From Paenibacillus lutrae (GTDB lineage: Bacteria; Bacillota; Bacilli; Paenibacillales; NBRC-103111), in the NCBI RefSeq assembly GCF_009757775.1, contig NZ_RHLK01000009.1:118596-182595 (forward strand): a stretch of DNA of 64,000 bases, given 5' to 3'. Below, piece after piece: positions 25,685-35,004 of this stretch (position 1 is its first letter; each line of letters begins with the position of its first letter). A program made the translations under genes and the position numbers. The notes below the pieces were generated by a model. It did not search any database, was not told where the DNA came from, and saw only the letters and a program-made list of their open reading frames with translations.

Positions 25685-27195
25685 ATACATTTTTCCAGGT
25701 GCTTCAGGAAAGACAATCGCAATTGCTGGGAGCCGTTACAGACCATATAATTCTGTCGGTGATTGCCTTGTTCTTCGCTCTGCTCATCGCCGTTCCTTTG
25801 GGAATCTATCTAACCCGCAAGCCCAAGGCGGCTGAAAGCATTATCGGCGTTACGGCCGTACTCCAGACGATACCGTCTCTGGCGCTGCTCGGAATGCTGA
25901 TTCCCCTATTCGGCATCGGGAGAGTGCCGGCTGTTATCGCGCTGGTCATTTATGCTCTGCTGCCGATTCTGCGCAATACCTACACAGGGATCAAGGAAGT
26001 TGATCCATCGCTGATCGAAGCTTCGCGGGCTATGGGGATGAACAGCCGTAAGCGGCTGCTCAAGGTGGAGCTGCCGCTTGCGCTGCCCGTCATCCTCGCC
26101 GGCATCCGGACCGCTACGGTCCTGATCATCAGCACCGCGACCTTGGCGGCCTTGATCGGAGCAGGCGGCCTCGGCGAGCTGATTCTGCTCGGAATCGACC
26201 GCAACGATTCGGCGCTGATCATCCTTGGCGCAATACCGGCCGCGCTGCTGGCGATTTTGTTCGATCTGCTGCTGCGCGGCTTCGAACGATTGTCCTTCCG
26301 CCGCTTCCTGCCGGTCGCTGGTGCGGCCGTACTGGTCGCTGCGCTGCTGATCGTAATTCCTTATTTCACGGGAGGCAAGGATAAGAACCTGGTGATCGCA
26401 GGGAAACTTGGCGCCGAGCCGGAAATTCTCATTCAGATGTACAAGCAGCTCATTGAACAGGACACGGACCTTACGGTCGAACTGAAGCCGGGGCTCGGGA
26501 AGACGTCGTTCGTCTTCAATGCCCTGAAGTCCGGCGAGATTGACATTTACCCGGAATTTACAGGGACCGCGATCTCGGAATTTATTAAAGAAACGCCGGT
26601 CAGCACGGACCGCAAGCAGGTCTACGACCAGGCGCATCAAGGGATGCTGGATAAGTTCGGCATGGAGATGCTGGAGCCTATGGCTTATAACAATACGTAT
26701 GCGTTAGCCGTTACGGCGGACCTCGCGCAGAAGCAGAACCTGAAGACCATCTCCGACCTGAAGAAGGTGCAGAACATCAAAGCGGGCTTCACCCTTGAAT
26801 TCGCCGACCGCGAGGACGGATACAAGGGCATTCAGAAGCTTTACGGGCTTACTTTCCCTAATCTGAGCAAAATGGAGCCCAAAATCCGGTATCAGGCAAT
26901 CCAGTCCGGAGATATCACGATGGTGGACGCCTACTCTACCGATAGTGAGCTCAGACAGTACAATCTTACGATGCTCCAGGACGACAAGGAGCTGTTCCCG
27001 CCTTATCAGGGCGCTCCGGTGCTGCGTACCGAAACACTCGATAAGCATCCGGAACTCCGGGATGTGCTGAATCAATTAGCCGGTAAAATTACCGATGATG
27101 AGATGCGCGAAATGAATTACAAGGTGAATGTAGAGGGAGCTTCGACCGAACAGACCGCCAAGGATTATCTGACGAAAGCGGGGCTTTTGAAATAG
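25681..27195 (+). CDS. Osmoprotectant ABC permease fused to its substrate-binding domain
   Basis: 504 residues, GTG start overlapping the ATPase stop. Residues 1 to about 235 carry the transmembrane segments and the EAA-type loop (EASRAMGMNSRKRLLKVELPLA), as in OpuCB-type permeases. Residues about 245-504 are a glycine-betaine-binding-type domain starting VIAGKLGAEPEIL, anchored outside the cell by the last membrane helix. Fusion of permease and receptor is known in some Gram-positive osmoprotectant systems. With the ATPase it forms a complete two-gene importer. Confidence 0.9.
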   Translation: MNTFFQVLQERQSQLLGAVTDHIILSVIALFFALLIAVPLGIYLTRKPKAAESIIGVTAVLQTIPSLALLGMLIPLFGIGRVPAVIALVIYALLPILRNTYTGIKEVDPSLIEASRAMGMNSRKRLLKVELPLALPVILAGIRTATVLIISTATLAALIGAGGLGELILLGIDRNDSALIILGAIPAALLAILFDLLLRGFERLSFRRFLPVAGAAVLVAALLIVIPYFTGGKDKNLVIAGKLGAEPEILIQMYKQLIEQDTDLTVELKPGLGKTSFVFNALKSGEIDIYPEFTGTAISEFIKETPVSTDRKQVYDQAHQGMLDKFGMEMLEPMAYNNTYALAVTADLAQKQNLKTISDLKKVQNIKAGFTLEFADREDGYKGIQKLYGLTFPNLSKMEPKIRYQAIQSGDITMVDAYSTDSELRQYNLTMLQDDKELFPPYQGAPVLRTETLDKHPELRDVLNQLAGKITDDEMREMNYKVNVEGASTEQTAKDYLTKAGLLK

Positions 27196-27283
27196 GAGGA
27201 AGCACGGTGGATTCATGGTCCGCACTTACAGCTCTTCTCCGGAAGAGCGGCAAGAGGTCTATGTTCGTCGCATCCGCCAAAAA

Positions 27284-27315
27284 GAAGAGGGCAGCCGTCA
27301 GGCCGCCCTCTTTGT
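27284..27315. terminator. Terminator after the osmoprotectant transporter
   Basis: AGAGGGCAGC and GCCGCCCTCT pair around CGTCAGG, with A-rich sequence on the left and TTTGTTGTT on the right, so it can work in either direction. Confidence 0.7.
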
Positions 27316-27427
27316 TGTTCGATAACACTTAGAATGGTTTGCCATCCTCAGTCCTTCATCCATTTTGAAAATGGATTGCGGCATCCGTTCCATGCATATG
27401 GCGTATGAACGAGCCGATTATTGCTCT

Positions 27428-28240
27428 CTACGCGATCTGCGTGATAACAAGGTGTGCAGAAACCGGCCTTGTTCCTCCGGCAAGAGGGGTGATGGTTAAT
27501 GCCGTGGAGTTGCCGGCAGGATTTCGTACGGTGAGAATTGAGTTGATGACGGTTGTTTGTACAAGAGCTATTCCTACGATCTGAGAAGTGCCTGTTGCTC
27601 GCCCGACTATCGTATAGGCCAGATCAGCACCGCCAAGGGTTAAGATGAGTTGACCTGCTTCGGCCACGCTCACCTGAAACAAAACCTGATAAGTGCCGAT
27701 TGCAGCCAAGTTAAATGTGCTGGGGCCCGTACGAACGATAGCAGCCCCGCTGGTAGGTCCGTTCTGCGGGAAACTTACGTCTGTACCGGGAGCAACCGTA
27801 GCTGCGTTATCCGGAGGCATCAATGCAAAAAAATCAGCAAAGCCTAATACTCCGCCTGTAGGACCCGTAACACCAGCGGGTCCTGCAGCTCCTGTAGCAC
27901 CCGCTGGTCCTGCAGCTCCTGTAGCGCCTGCGGGCCCTGCGGCACCAGCCGGTCCTGTAGCTCCTGTAGCACCTGCTGGTCCTGGCGGCCCTCCTGCGGG
28001 TCCCGCGGGCCCGGCCGGTCCTGCTGGTCCTGTCGGTCCTGCGGGACCAGCGGGTCCCGGCGGCCCTCCCGCGGGTCCTGCAGGACCTGTAGCACCTGCC
28101 GGCCCGGCCGGTCCCGCCGCCCCTGTGGGGCCGACCGGTCCTCCTGCTGGTCCGGTAGGTCCTGGGATTCCTTGCGGCCCTTGGAGACCTCTTGGTCCTT
28201 CTGGTCCTGGAGGTCCTGGTGGACAATTACATTTTCCCAT
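27428..28240 (-). CDS. Collagen-like BclA-type spore-surface glycoprotein
   Basis: 270 residues, ATG at 28240 with GGGAG upstream. After a short N-terminus (MGKCNCPPG) about 125 residues are uninterrupted Gly-X-Y triplets, rich in GPAGPAGAT, which form a collagen triple helix. The last 135 residues resemble the beta-jelly-roll C-terminal domain of BclA exosporium proteins ([21 protein letters not shown]). BclA-type proteins trimerise and coat spores as glycosylated filaments. It is convergent with the transporter and divergent from the spore-coat ATP-grasp gene, which fits a sporulation role. Confidence 0.9.
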   Translation of the reverse strand: MGKCNCPPGPPGPEGPRGLQGPQGIPGPTGPAGGPVGPTGAAGPAGPAGATGPAGPAGGPPGPAGPAGPTGPAGPAGPAGPAGGPPGPAGATGATGPAGAAGPAGATGAAGPAGATGAAGPAGVTGPTGGVLGFADFFALMPPDNAATVAPGTDVSFPQNGPTSGAAIVRTGPSTFNLAAIGTYQVLFQVSVAEAGQLILTLGGADLAYTIVGRATGTSQIVGIALVQTTVINSILTVRNPAGNSTALTITPLAGGTRPVSAHLVITQIA

Positions 28241-28428
28241 TCGCTCATCTCCCTTTACAAACGTAATTCATCCTATTAAAAGCCTGGAAAGATAGACACA
28301 ACAAACACCTATCAAATTTTAAATAGGCTAATAGAGGCGTGCATTGGCTGAATATCTTTCAGCTATGCTGGAGCCCCATACCATTATTCCATTGCCTGCA
28401 TTTGATAAGGTAAGAAAGTCCGGGGGGG

Positions 28429-29475
28429 ATGGGAGTGGAGAAACGCCCTTTAATAGGTATTCTGGTAGAGAAGAGGAGCAGCCGGAAGAGAATATTGGAG
28501 TTTTATCAACGGTATCATCATTTAAAACTTAAGCTTTACGCCTTTACTCCGGAAGATATTGTGTGGGAGGAACAGCAGATTATTGGATTTAGCTTCACAA
28601 AGGGCAAATGGAAGCAAAACTCCTTCCCTTTTCCGCATGCTGTCTATAACCGTTGTTTTAACAAAGATAGATTACTAACCATACAACGGTTGGAGAGAAC
28701 AATCGGCAGGAATAAATGTTTCAACAGTATTAATTCATTTAATAAATGGGACTTCTATCACCTGTTAAAACAGTCCAATATTAATCCTTATGTACCCGAT
28801 TCATTTTTATATCATGAAGTGAATATATCAAAACTATTGGAGCAATATAAACTTCTGTATATTAAGCCTTTGTATGGATCTAAGGGGGAATCCGTTTACC
28901 GGCTTGAACGAATGGAATATGGGGATATTCACATCTCTATGCACAGCCTGGCTCCAAGATTTATTTGCAGGAAGAATGAAGACATTCAGGATAAATTAAA
29001 TGAACTGCTCAGCCCAGGGAAATATATGGTCCAGCAAGGAATCCGTACGAGCCGGCTTGGTCATCAGTATTTTGATATCCGGGTCCTTGTCCAGAAAGGC
29101 ATTCTTGGAGAATGGACGGTGTCTGCCTTGACATCAAGAGTCGCTTACGACGATTACTTTAACACGAGTATGTGTAAATCTGTCTGCGATGCTGCAGAAA
29201 TTTTTTCTAAATTATTTTCAACGGAAAAAATGGACGAAACCCTCAAAACTCTGTCGGAGGTAAGTGTGAGAGCTGCTAAAGAAGCAGAAACTATTACGGG
29301 ATCATTGGGAGAACTGAGTGTGGATTTTGTCCTGGATGAGCAGGGGAAGTTATGGATTATTGAAATGAACGGAAAACCCCAAAAAAATATTTATCATGAT
29401 TTGAAACGATTTAAACATAAGAAACTTATTTATAGCAGACCCATTGAATATGCTTATTATTTAGCACAATTTTGA
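28429..29475 (+). CDS. YheC/YheD-type endospore coat-associated ATP-grasp protein
   Basis: 348 residues. ATG 28429 directly abuts a run of seven G, while a GTG at 28435 has better spacing and may be the true start. The sequence contains the YheC/D signatures KWDFYHLLKQSN, YIKPLYGSKGESVYRL and ELSVDFVLDEQGKLWIIEMNGKPQ, the last resembling the ATP-grasp metal site. Members in Bacillus associate with the spore coat; their ligase substrate is unknown. The gene lies head to head with the collagen-like gene, so both are probably expressed in sporulation. It is AT-rich compared with the flanks. Confidence 0.85.
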   Translation: MGVEKRPLIGILVEKRSSRKRILEFYQRYHHLKLKLYAFTPEDIVWEEQQIIGFSFTKGKWKQNSFPFPHAVYNRCFNKDRLLTIQRLERTIGRNKCFNSINSFNKWDFYHLLKQSNINPYVPDSFLYHEVNISKLLEQYKLLYIKPLYGSKGESVYRLERMEYGDIHISMHSLAPRFICRKNEDIQDKLNELLSPGKYMVQQGIRTSRLGHQYFDIRVLVQKGILGEWTVSALTSRVAYDDYFNTSMCKSVCDAAEIFSKLFSTEKMDETLKTLSEVSVRAAKEAETITGSLGELSVDFVLDEQGKLWIIEMNGKPQKNIYHDLKRFKHKKLIYSRPIEYAYYLAQF

Positions 29476-29531
29476 GAGATTGTATATTGTGAAAACCGCA
29501 AGATTTGCCTATATTTCAGCAAAATTCGAAT

Positions 29532-29564
29532 AAAAACCAGCGCCTGCAGGCACTGGTTTTTATT
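29532..29564. terminator. Bidirectional terminator between the YheC/D and PfpI genes
   Basis: AAAACCAGCGCCTG pairs with CAGGCACTGGTTTT with one mismatch, flanked by A and T runs, between two convergent genes. Confidence 0.85.
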
Positions 29565-29593
29565 AATGTATTCAGACTAATTAATGTACTCAT

Positions 29594-30151
29594 TTAATTT
29601 CTGATCAATTTCAGGAACTCCCTCATAAATCCCGGCAGATCCGGCCAGGCGTGGCCCGACACAATGTTGCCGTCGACGTGCAGCGGATCTGTCGTGTAGG
29701 TTGCACCCAGACTTTCCACGTCATAACGGCAGGCCGTATAGGCCGTCATCGTACGCCCCTGGAAGTACCGGTTGTCTTTCAAAGCGGCAAGAACAAGCGC
29801 TGCATGGCAGATTGCGCCGACGGGTTTGTTGTTCTCGAAGAAATGACTCAAGATGCGCGGAATGTTCTCATCCAGCCGGATGTACTCGGGAGCCCGGCCC
29901 CCAGGTATGATAAGACCATCGAATTCGGCAGGGTCCACATCGGCAAAAGAAACATGGGATTCGAGCAAATATCCTTGTTTCTCGGTGTATGTATCCCATC
30001 CGATGAAATCGTGAATGACCGTGTTCAGCACCTTTTTGGCCGGTGAAGCGATGACCGCTTCATAACCTTCTTCCAGCGAGCGATAATAGGGATAATAAAT
30101 TTCCAGAGCTTCGACGGCATCGCCTGTAATGAAAAGGATCTTCTTGGACAT
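29594..30151 (-). CDS. DJ-1/PfpI family protein
   Basis: 185 residues from the ATG at 30151 with GGAGGA upstream; the longer frame to 30271 has no ribosome site. The nucleophile elbow GAICHAAL places the reactive cysteine at 115, and the GGRAPEYIR block is typical of the PfpI/YhbO branch. Members act as stress-related amidases, glyoxalase or deglycase-like enzymes; which applies here cannot be told from sequence. Confidence 0.88.
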   Translation of the reverse strand: MSKKILFITGDAVEALEIYYPYYRSLEEGYEAVIASPAKKVLNTVIHDFIGWDTYTEKQGYLLESHVSFADVDPAEFDGLIIPGGRAPEYIRLDENIPRILSHFFENNKPVGAICHAALVLAALKDNRYFQGRTMTAYTACRYDVESLGATYTTDPLHVDGNIVSGHAWPDLPGFMREFLKLIRN

Positions 30152-30316
30152 GGGATCACTCCTCCAGCAGATATAGTCTCCGGGGCAAACAAAGCCGTTG
30201 TGGCTTCCCCTTATCCTGATTCTGAAGGATATTGGAAATTCTGTAAAGAGAAGAATGACGGAAGATTCCACCGGGTCTGGGATGAGTTAAGAAAATAGTG
30301 CTCCGATAATTTGCTC

Positions 30317-30346
30317 TTGACCTGACACATTGTCGAACTATATAAT
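30317..30346 (+). promoter_or_regulatory. Promoter of the thrS T-box transcript
   Basis: TTGACC (30317-30322) and TATAAT (30341-30346) are separated by 18 bases. The transcript would start near 30353 and carry a leader of about 340 bases. Confidence 0.7.
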
Positions 30347-30379
30347 GATCCCCAAGATAGATCAACCCGGCATTGACCA

Positions 30380-30661
30380 GAGACAACATTCCGTTACCCG
30401 GCTGCACAGAGAGAGGGGCCCAGGCTGCGAACCCCTTCAGCGACTGATGACGGAATTACCCCTTTGCAGCCGTGCTGCTGAAACTGCTGCTCGTGTAAGC
30501 AGAGCAATTAAGCAGCGCCGCCTTATCCCCGTTAACGGATGCTTGATGAGGACCCTTATGGATAGAGAAGCCGGTTGACCGGCGCTGGACCAGAGGGGTC
30601 AAATTAGGGTGGAACCACGAGCTGAACGCACTCGTCCCTTGGGATGACGATGCGTTTTTTT
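30380..30661 (+). promoter_or_regulatory. T-box riboswitch controlling threonyl-tRNA synthetase
   Basis: The leader has the conserved T-box string AGGGTGGAACCACG (30606-30619), followed by an intrinsic terminator (CGCACTCGTCCC paired with GGGATGACGATGCG, then TTTTTTT, 30627-30660). An AGAGA-like box lies near the start of stem I (about 30408). Uncharged tRNA-Thr binding favours the antiterminator and expression of the downstream gene. I did not resolve the specifier codon; threonine specificity is taken from the gene it controls. Confidence 0.93.
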
Positions 30662-30694
30662 GCGTTCAAATAACCCTAATCTGGAGGAATGGAT

Positions 30695-32608
30695 ATGTGG
30701 ATCAAAGTGACGCTGCCAAGCGGAAATATTCGGGAGTTCGCGCGCGGCACGACGATTGAGCAAGTCGCAGGATCGATCAGTTCCGGTCTGAAGAAGCAAG
30801 CCGTGGCGGGAATGGTGAACGGTGTCCTTGCGGATTTAAGCCGTCCCATTGAGGAAGACAGCGTGCTTGAGATTATAACGCTGGACAGCAAGGAAGGGCT
30901 TGAGATTTACCGGCACAGCACGGCGCATTTGATGGCACAGGCGGTCAAGCGTATTTACGGGGAAGAGTCGGTAAAGCTTGGAATCGGGCCCGTCATTGAC
31001 GATGGATTTTATTATGACATGGATATAGAAAAGCCGCTCTCTACGGAAGATCTCGCTGCTATCGAGCAGGAGATGGGGAAGATTGTCCAGGAGAATCTCC
31101 CGATTCTGCGCAGGGTAGTAAGCCGTGAAGAAGCCGCCGCAATTTTTGAAGCGAAGAACGACCCGCTGAAGCTGGAGCTGATCCGTGATCTGCCGGAGGA
31201 GGCGGTCCTTACGATTTATGAGCAGGGTGAGTTTCTGGACCTGTGCCGGGGACCTCATTTGCCCTCAACCGGCCGGATTAAAGCCTTCAAGCTGCTGAAT
31301 GTGGCGGGTGCTTACTGGCGCGGCGATTCGGACAACAAGATGCTGCAGCGCATCTATGGAACGGCGTTCCCGAAGAAGGCTCAACTGGATGAGCATCTGA
31401 ATCTGCTCGAAGAAGCGAAGAAGCGGGATCACCGCAAGCTCGGCAAGGAACTGGGCCTGTTCATGTTCTCGGAGGAAGCGCCGGGAATGCCGTTCTATCT
31501 GCCGGGCGGAATGGCTGTCCGCAACGAACTGGAGAGCTTCTCACGGGAACTTCAGGCGAAGCAGGATTACGAGGAAGTCCGCACTCCGCTCATGATGAAC
31601 CAGCGGCTGTGGGAGCAGTCCGGCCATTGGGATCATTACCGGGACAACATGTATTTTACGGATGTCGATGAGACGAAGTTTGCTTTGAAGCCGATGAACT
31701 GCCCGGGCCATATGCTTATTTTCAAAAACAGCCTCCATTCCTACCGGGAGCTGCCGATCCGCCTGTCGGAATTCGGCCAGGTGCACCGGCACGAGCTGTC
31801 CGGCGCTCTGAACGGCATGATGCGTGTCCGCACATTCTGTCAGGATGATGCACATATTTTCGTGCGGCCGGATCAGATTGAAGAAGAAATTTCCCGCGTC
31901 ATCTCGCTGATCGACCAGTTCTATCAGGTGTTCGGCTTCGAATATTCGATGGAGCTGTCTACCCGCCCCGAAGATTCCATGGGCTCGGAAGAGCTGTGGG
32001 ATCAAGCCGAGAATGCGCTTAAGAACGTGCTGGAGCGCCGCGGAGCAGAGTACCGGCTCAGCGAAGGAGACGGAGCGTTCTACGGTCCCAAGATTGATTT
32101 CCATATCCGGGATGCGCTGAAGAGGAGCTGGCAGTGCGCTACCATCCAGCTGGACTTCCAGATGCCGGAGAAATTCGGGCTGTCCTATATCGGCGAGGAT
32201 AACCTGAAACACCGGCCTGTGGTCATTCACCGCGCCGTGTACGGCTCCATTGACCGGTTTATCGGAATCCTGACGGAGCATTACAGCGGACAATTCCCCC
32301 TCTGGCTCGCACCGGTACAGGCCAAGATCCTGCCGGTGTCCGATAATTACCTGGACTATGCGCTGCAGGTGAGGAAAGAGCTGCTGGATGCCGGTATCCG
32401 CGCCGAAGTAGACGGCCGCAGCGAGAAGCTCGGCTACAAGATCCGCGAAGCGCAGATGGAGAAAGTCCCTTACATGCTGATTGTCGGTGAGAATGAGCGG
32501 ACGCAGGGCACGGTCTCGATCCGCAAAAGAGGCGAGGGCGATCTTGGCGGCAGGAGCGTGCAGGAGACTGCGGAGCATTTGAAGGCCGAAATCAAGTCGC
32601 GGGCGTAA
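30695..32608 (+). CDS. thrS: Threonine--tRNA ligase
   Basis: 637 residues. The ATG at 30695 is preferred over that at 30689 because GGAGG (30683-30687) is 7 bases from it and only one base from the other. Domain order is complete: TGS (VTLPSGNIREFARGTT), editing domain (HSTAHLMAQAVKRIYG), class II catalytic core with MNCPGHM and the RMRVRTFCQDDAHIF block, and the anticodon-binding domain (LWLAPVQAKILPVSD). It charges tRNA-Thr and edits mischarged Ser-tRNA. Expression is controlled by the T-box leader. Confidence 0.98.
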   Translation: MWIKVTLPSGNIREFARGTTIEQVAGSISSGLKKQAVAGMVNGVLADLSRPIEEDSVLEIITLDSKEGLEIYRHSTAHLMAQAVKRIYGEESVKLGIGPVIDDGFYYDMDIEKPLSTEDLAAIEQEMGKIVQENLPILRRVVSREEAAAIFEAKNDPLKLELIRDLPEEAVLTIYEQGEFLDLCRGPHLPSTGRIKAFKLLNVAGAYWRGDSDNKMLQRIYGTAFPKKAQLDEHLNLLEEAKKRDHRKLGKELGLFMFSEEAPGMPFYLPGGMAVRNELESFSRELQAKQDYEEVRTPLMMNQRLWEQSGHWDHYRDNMYFTDVDETKFALKPMNCPGHMLIFKNSLHSYRELPIRLSEFGQVHRHELSGALNGMMRVRTFCQDDAHIFVRPDQIEEEISRVISLIDQFYQVFGFEYSMELSTRPEDSMGSEELWDQAENALKNVLERRGAEYRLSEGDGAFYGPKIDFHIRDALKRSWQCATIQLDFQMPEKFGLSYIGEDNLKHRPVVIHRAVYGSIDRFIGILTEHYSGQFPLWLAPVQAKILPVSDNYLDYALQVRKELLDAGIRAEVDGRSEKLGYKIREAQMEKVPYMLIVGENERTQGTVSIRKRGEGDLGGRSVQETAEHLKAEIKSRA

Positions 32609-32750
32609 GGAAGTTGGTGACGAGGCGGTAAGGAGTGTGCGGTTAACCGTTAGGCCTGCCTCTGATGGAGCATCTTAGTCGTGCGGATATTCAAAAGCGG
32701 TATTTTCAGAATCGTTCGGACAATTAGTATGCTTATGAGCATCTTCATAG

Positions 32751-32792
32751 TGCAAAAGCGGAAGTGATGCAGGCAAATCCGGACTTTTGCAT
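32751..32792 (+). terminator. Hairpin downstream of thrS
   Basis: TGCAAAAGCGGA (32751-32762) pairs with TCCGGACTTTTGCA (32779-32792) with a small bulge. The following T run is short, so terminator function is likely but not certain. Confidence 0.45.
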
Positions 32793-32840
32793 TTCAGCGG
32801 TTGACCTGTTACTTTAGATACAGATAAGGAGTGGGTACCT

Positions 32841-33077
32841 GTGGAAATCACACCTCAAGAGGTTGCGGAATGGATGGTTAACGAAACGAAGTTCAAGGGA
32901 ATTCTCAGACAAGAAGAGGCGATAGCTCATATCAAATCGCATTTTGGCGAGCATTTTGTTTATGTGAACGAGAACGGAAATGCATCCCTATCCAAAGATG
33001 TGATCAAAGCTTTCCGCAAACTGCATGGCGGCAAAGTGGCCTGGGAACGAGACGGTTTTTTCTGGGCGTGGACATAA
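32841..33077 (+). CDS. Small conserved protein, function unknown
   Basis: 78 residues with a GTG start and AAGGAG at 32825-32830. The sequence is charged and helical at the N-terminus (EVAEWMVNETKFKGILRQEEAI), then FGEHFVYVNENGN and a C-terminal RDGFFWAWT. It resembles a family of small DUF proteins of Bacillales, probably an intracellular protein. There is no operon partner. Confidence 0.65.
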   Translation: MEITPQEVAEWMVNETKFKGILRQEEAIAHIKSHFGEHFVYVNENGNASLSKDVIKAFRKLHGGKVAWERDGFFWAWT

Positions 33078-33190
33078 AGAGAGGTTAATGGGCGCGAGAG
33101 CAGTTACGCGAGATCAGTTAACGGGACATATCCGCCGGATAACTGTTTATGCTGGGAGAGGGGCAGGCCGGCAGCAGGCGTAAAATTCGA

Positions 33191-33220
33191 TTGACAGCTT
33201 TTCACAAGTCTCGTTACAAT
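33191..33220 (+). promoter_or_regulatory. Promoter of the flavin monooxygenase transcript
   Basis: TTGACA (33191-33196), an 18-base spacer and TACAAT (33215-33220), close to the sigma-A consensus. Transcription would start near 33227. Confidence 0.7.
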
Positions 33221-33225
33221 AACGT

Positions 33226-33324
33226 CATGTGAAACTTGGTATATGAAATAGACGGTATTTCTACCAGACAACTGGAGATTTAGCGCGCTGTGCCTGTTGA
33301 GGCAGCCGCTGGGTCTCTTTTTTT
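33226..33324 (+). promoter_or_regulatory. Terminator-controlled leader, candidate riboswitch or attenuator
   Basis: The predicted 5' leader ends in a long intrinsic terminator: GAGATTTAGCG (33275-33285) pairs along its full length with CGCTGGGTCTC (33307-33317), an inner hairpin TGCCT-GTTG-AGGCA caps it, and seven T follow. Upstream are the small hairpins GGTA-TTTC-TACC and CCAG-ACAA-CTGG; the latter overlaps the first base of the terminator stem and could compete with it. The string TTTCTACCAGACAAC (33258-33272) resembles the J2/3-P3 part of purine riboswitches, but P2 and the 3' strand of P3 are missing. The regulatory gene is the monooxygenase 68 bases downstream. Confidence 0.55.
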
Positions 33325-33391
33325 ATACTCTAAAGTCTATTAAACCGGTTGGAATAGTAAAATTAATGTATACAAGGAAGAGGGTAATGGG

Positions 33392-34846
33392 ATGAGCGAA
33401 TGGAAGAAAAGCGGCGGGAGCGAAGATAGGGTTAGTAAAACAGGGGTTTCAGGGGAGCACAGCTCTCCCAAGCGGGCCGGCCGCAGACAGGGACAGCTTC
33501 ACCTGGGTGCATTTCTTTACTACACCGGCCATCATCATACAGCTTGGCGTCAGCCTGACTCAGGCGTTGAGAAGCTGTTCGATTTTGACTTTTACAAGAG
33601 GCTGGCGCAGACGGCCGAGCGCGGCAAATTCGATATGATCTTCTTTGCGGATCTGCTCTACGCACAGAACGTCGGTCCTGCCGCGGCAGGAATGCTGGAG
33701 CCGCTGACGCTGCTGTCGGCCCTCTCGGTCGTGACGGAACGGATCGGTCTCACGGCTACAGTGTCAACGACATACAATGAGCCTTACAATGTGGCGCGGA
33801 AGTTCGCAACGCTGGACCACATCAGCGGCGGCCGTGCAGGCTGGAACATCGTCACCTCGCAGCTGGATGTCGAGGCGCTGAACTACGGGCGCGGGAAGCA
33901 TCCGGAGCACGGTCTCCGCTATGAGATGGCCCGCGAGTTCGCGGAAGCGGCGACCCGGCTGTGGGACAGCTGGCAGGATGATGCGCTCATCCTGGACCGC
34001 CAGTCGGGGCAGTTCGCCGACGAGGCGCGGATCACCCCTGCCGATTACAGCGGGCAGTGGTATTCTACACGCGGGCCGCTCAACGTGCCGCGGCCTCCGC
34101 AGGGCTATCCCGTCCTCATCCAGGCCGGGTCTTCCGGCCCGGGGCAGGACTTCGCCGCCAGTTTCGGCGAAGTCATCTTCACCGCCCAGCAGTCGCTGGC
34201 TGCGGCGAAGGAATTCTACGCCGGCTTAAACGGCAAGCTGGCGGAGCATGGCAGGCTGCCCGGCAGCCTGAAGATTATGCCGGGCTTGTCGCCGGTCATA
34301 GGCGACACCGAAGAAGAAGCGCAGCTTCGCTTCAGGCAGCTTCAGGACCTCATCCCGGACGATACGATTGTCCTGATGCTGTCCGGTCTGCTGAACTTCG
34401 ACCTCGGCGGCTATCCGCTTGACGGGCAGCTGCCTGAGATCCCCGATCCCGTAGGCGCCTCCAACGGGATGAAAAGCCGTGTCCAGCTCATTATGGACAC
34501 GGCCCGGCGGGAGCAGCTGTCGATCCGGCAGATCGGCAAGCGGCTCATCGGAGCCAGAGGCCACCTCCAGTTCGTGGGCACGCCGCAGCAGCTGGCGGAT
34601 CTGATGGAGCATTGGTTCGAGGAGTACGGCTGCGACGGCTTCAACATCATGCCGCCCGTGCTTCCCGGGCATCTGGATGATTTCGTGGACAAGGTCGTGC
34701 CGATTCTGCAGGACCGCGGTTTGTTCCGAAGCGATTACAGCGGGAGGACTCTGCGCGAGCATCTTGGCCTGGAGAGGCCGGCAGCCGGACACTTTACGAA
34801 GAGGGCGCAGCTGGCTGAGGCGGGCGCAGAGGTCAGCGGTGTCTGA
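33392..34846 (+). CDS. FMN-dependent monooxygenase, NtaA/SnaA/DszA family
   Basis: 484 residues, ATG with AGGAAGAGGG upstream. The luciferase-like monooxygenase fold is seen in LGAFLYYTGHHHTAWRQP, ERGKFDMIFFADLLY, HISGGRAGWNIVTS and the late HWFEEYGCDGFNIMPP block. Members use reduced FMN supplied by a separate reductase to attack organosulfur or nitrilotriacetate-type substrates; in Bacillales they often serve sulfur scavenging. An FMN reductase is encoded far away at 51985. The leader with a terminator suggests conditional expression. Confidence 0.9.
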   Translation: MSEWKKSGGSEDRVSKTGVSGEHSSPKRAGRRQGQLHLGAFLYYTGHHHTAWRQPDSGVEKLFDFDFYKRLAQTAERGKFDMIFFADLLYAQNVGPAAAGMLEPLTLLSALSVVTERIGLTATVSTTYNEPYNVARKFATLDHISGGRAGWNIVTSQLDVEALNYGRGKHPEHGLRYEMAREFAEAATRLWDSWQDDALILDRQSGQFADEARITPADYSGQWYSTRGPLNVPRPPQGYPVLIQAGSSGPGQDFAASFGEVIFTAQQSLAAAKEFYAGLNGKLAEHGRLPGSLKIMPGLSPVIGDTEEEAQLRFRQLQDLIPDDTIVLMLSGLLNFDLGGYPLDGQLPEIPDPVGASNGMKSRVQLIMDTARREQLSIRQIGKRLIGARGHLQFVGTPQQLADLMEHWFEEYGCDGFNIMPPVLPGHLDDFVDKVVPILQDRGLFRSDYSGRTLREHLGLERPAAGHFTKRAQLAEAGAEVSGV

Positions 34847-35004
34847 TGCTGGAGATCACCGGTCCGTATCTCCGATCTATGACGGCAGAGGAAGTTAACG
34901 TTAACAACTAATCGGGCTGGAATCAAGGACACATTTAATTGGAACGATGCTGATTATCGAATAGGTCTGCTTCTTTGCGAGCGGATGTTGATCTATCCCG
35001 CTGC

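Noticed and set aside
27693..28295. 200-codon Gly/Pro-rich frame on the plus strand
   Set aside because: It is the antisense of the collagen-like gene, whose Gly-X-Y repeats keep other frames open.
33226..33274. A complete purine riboswitch
   Set aside because: Only the TTTCTACCAGACAAC string fits; P2, loop 3 and the return strand of P3 are missing.
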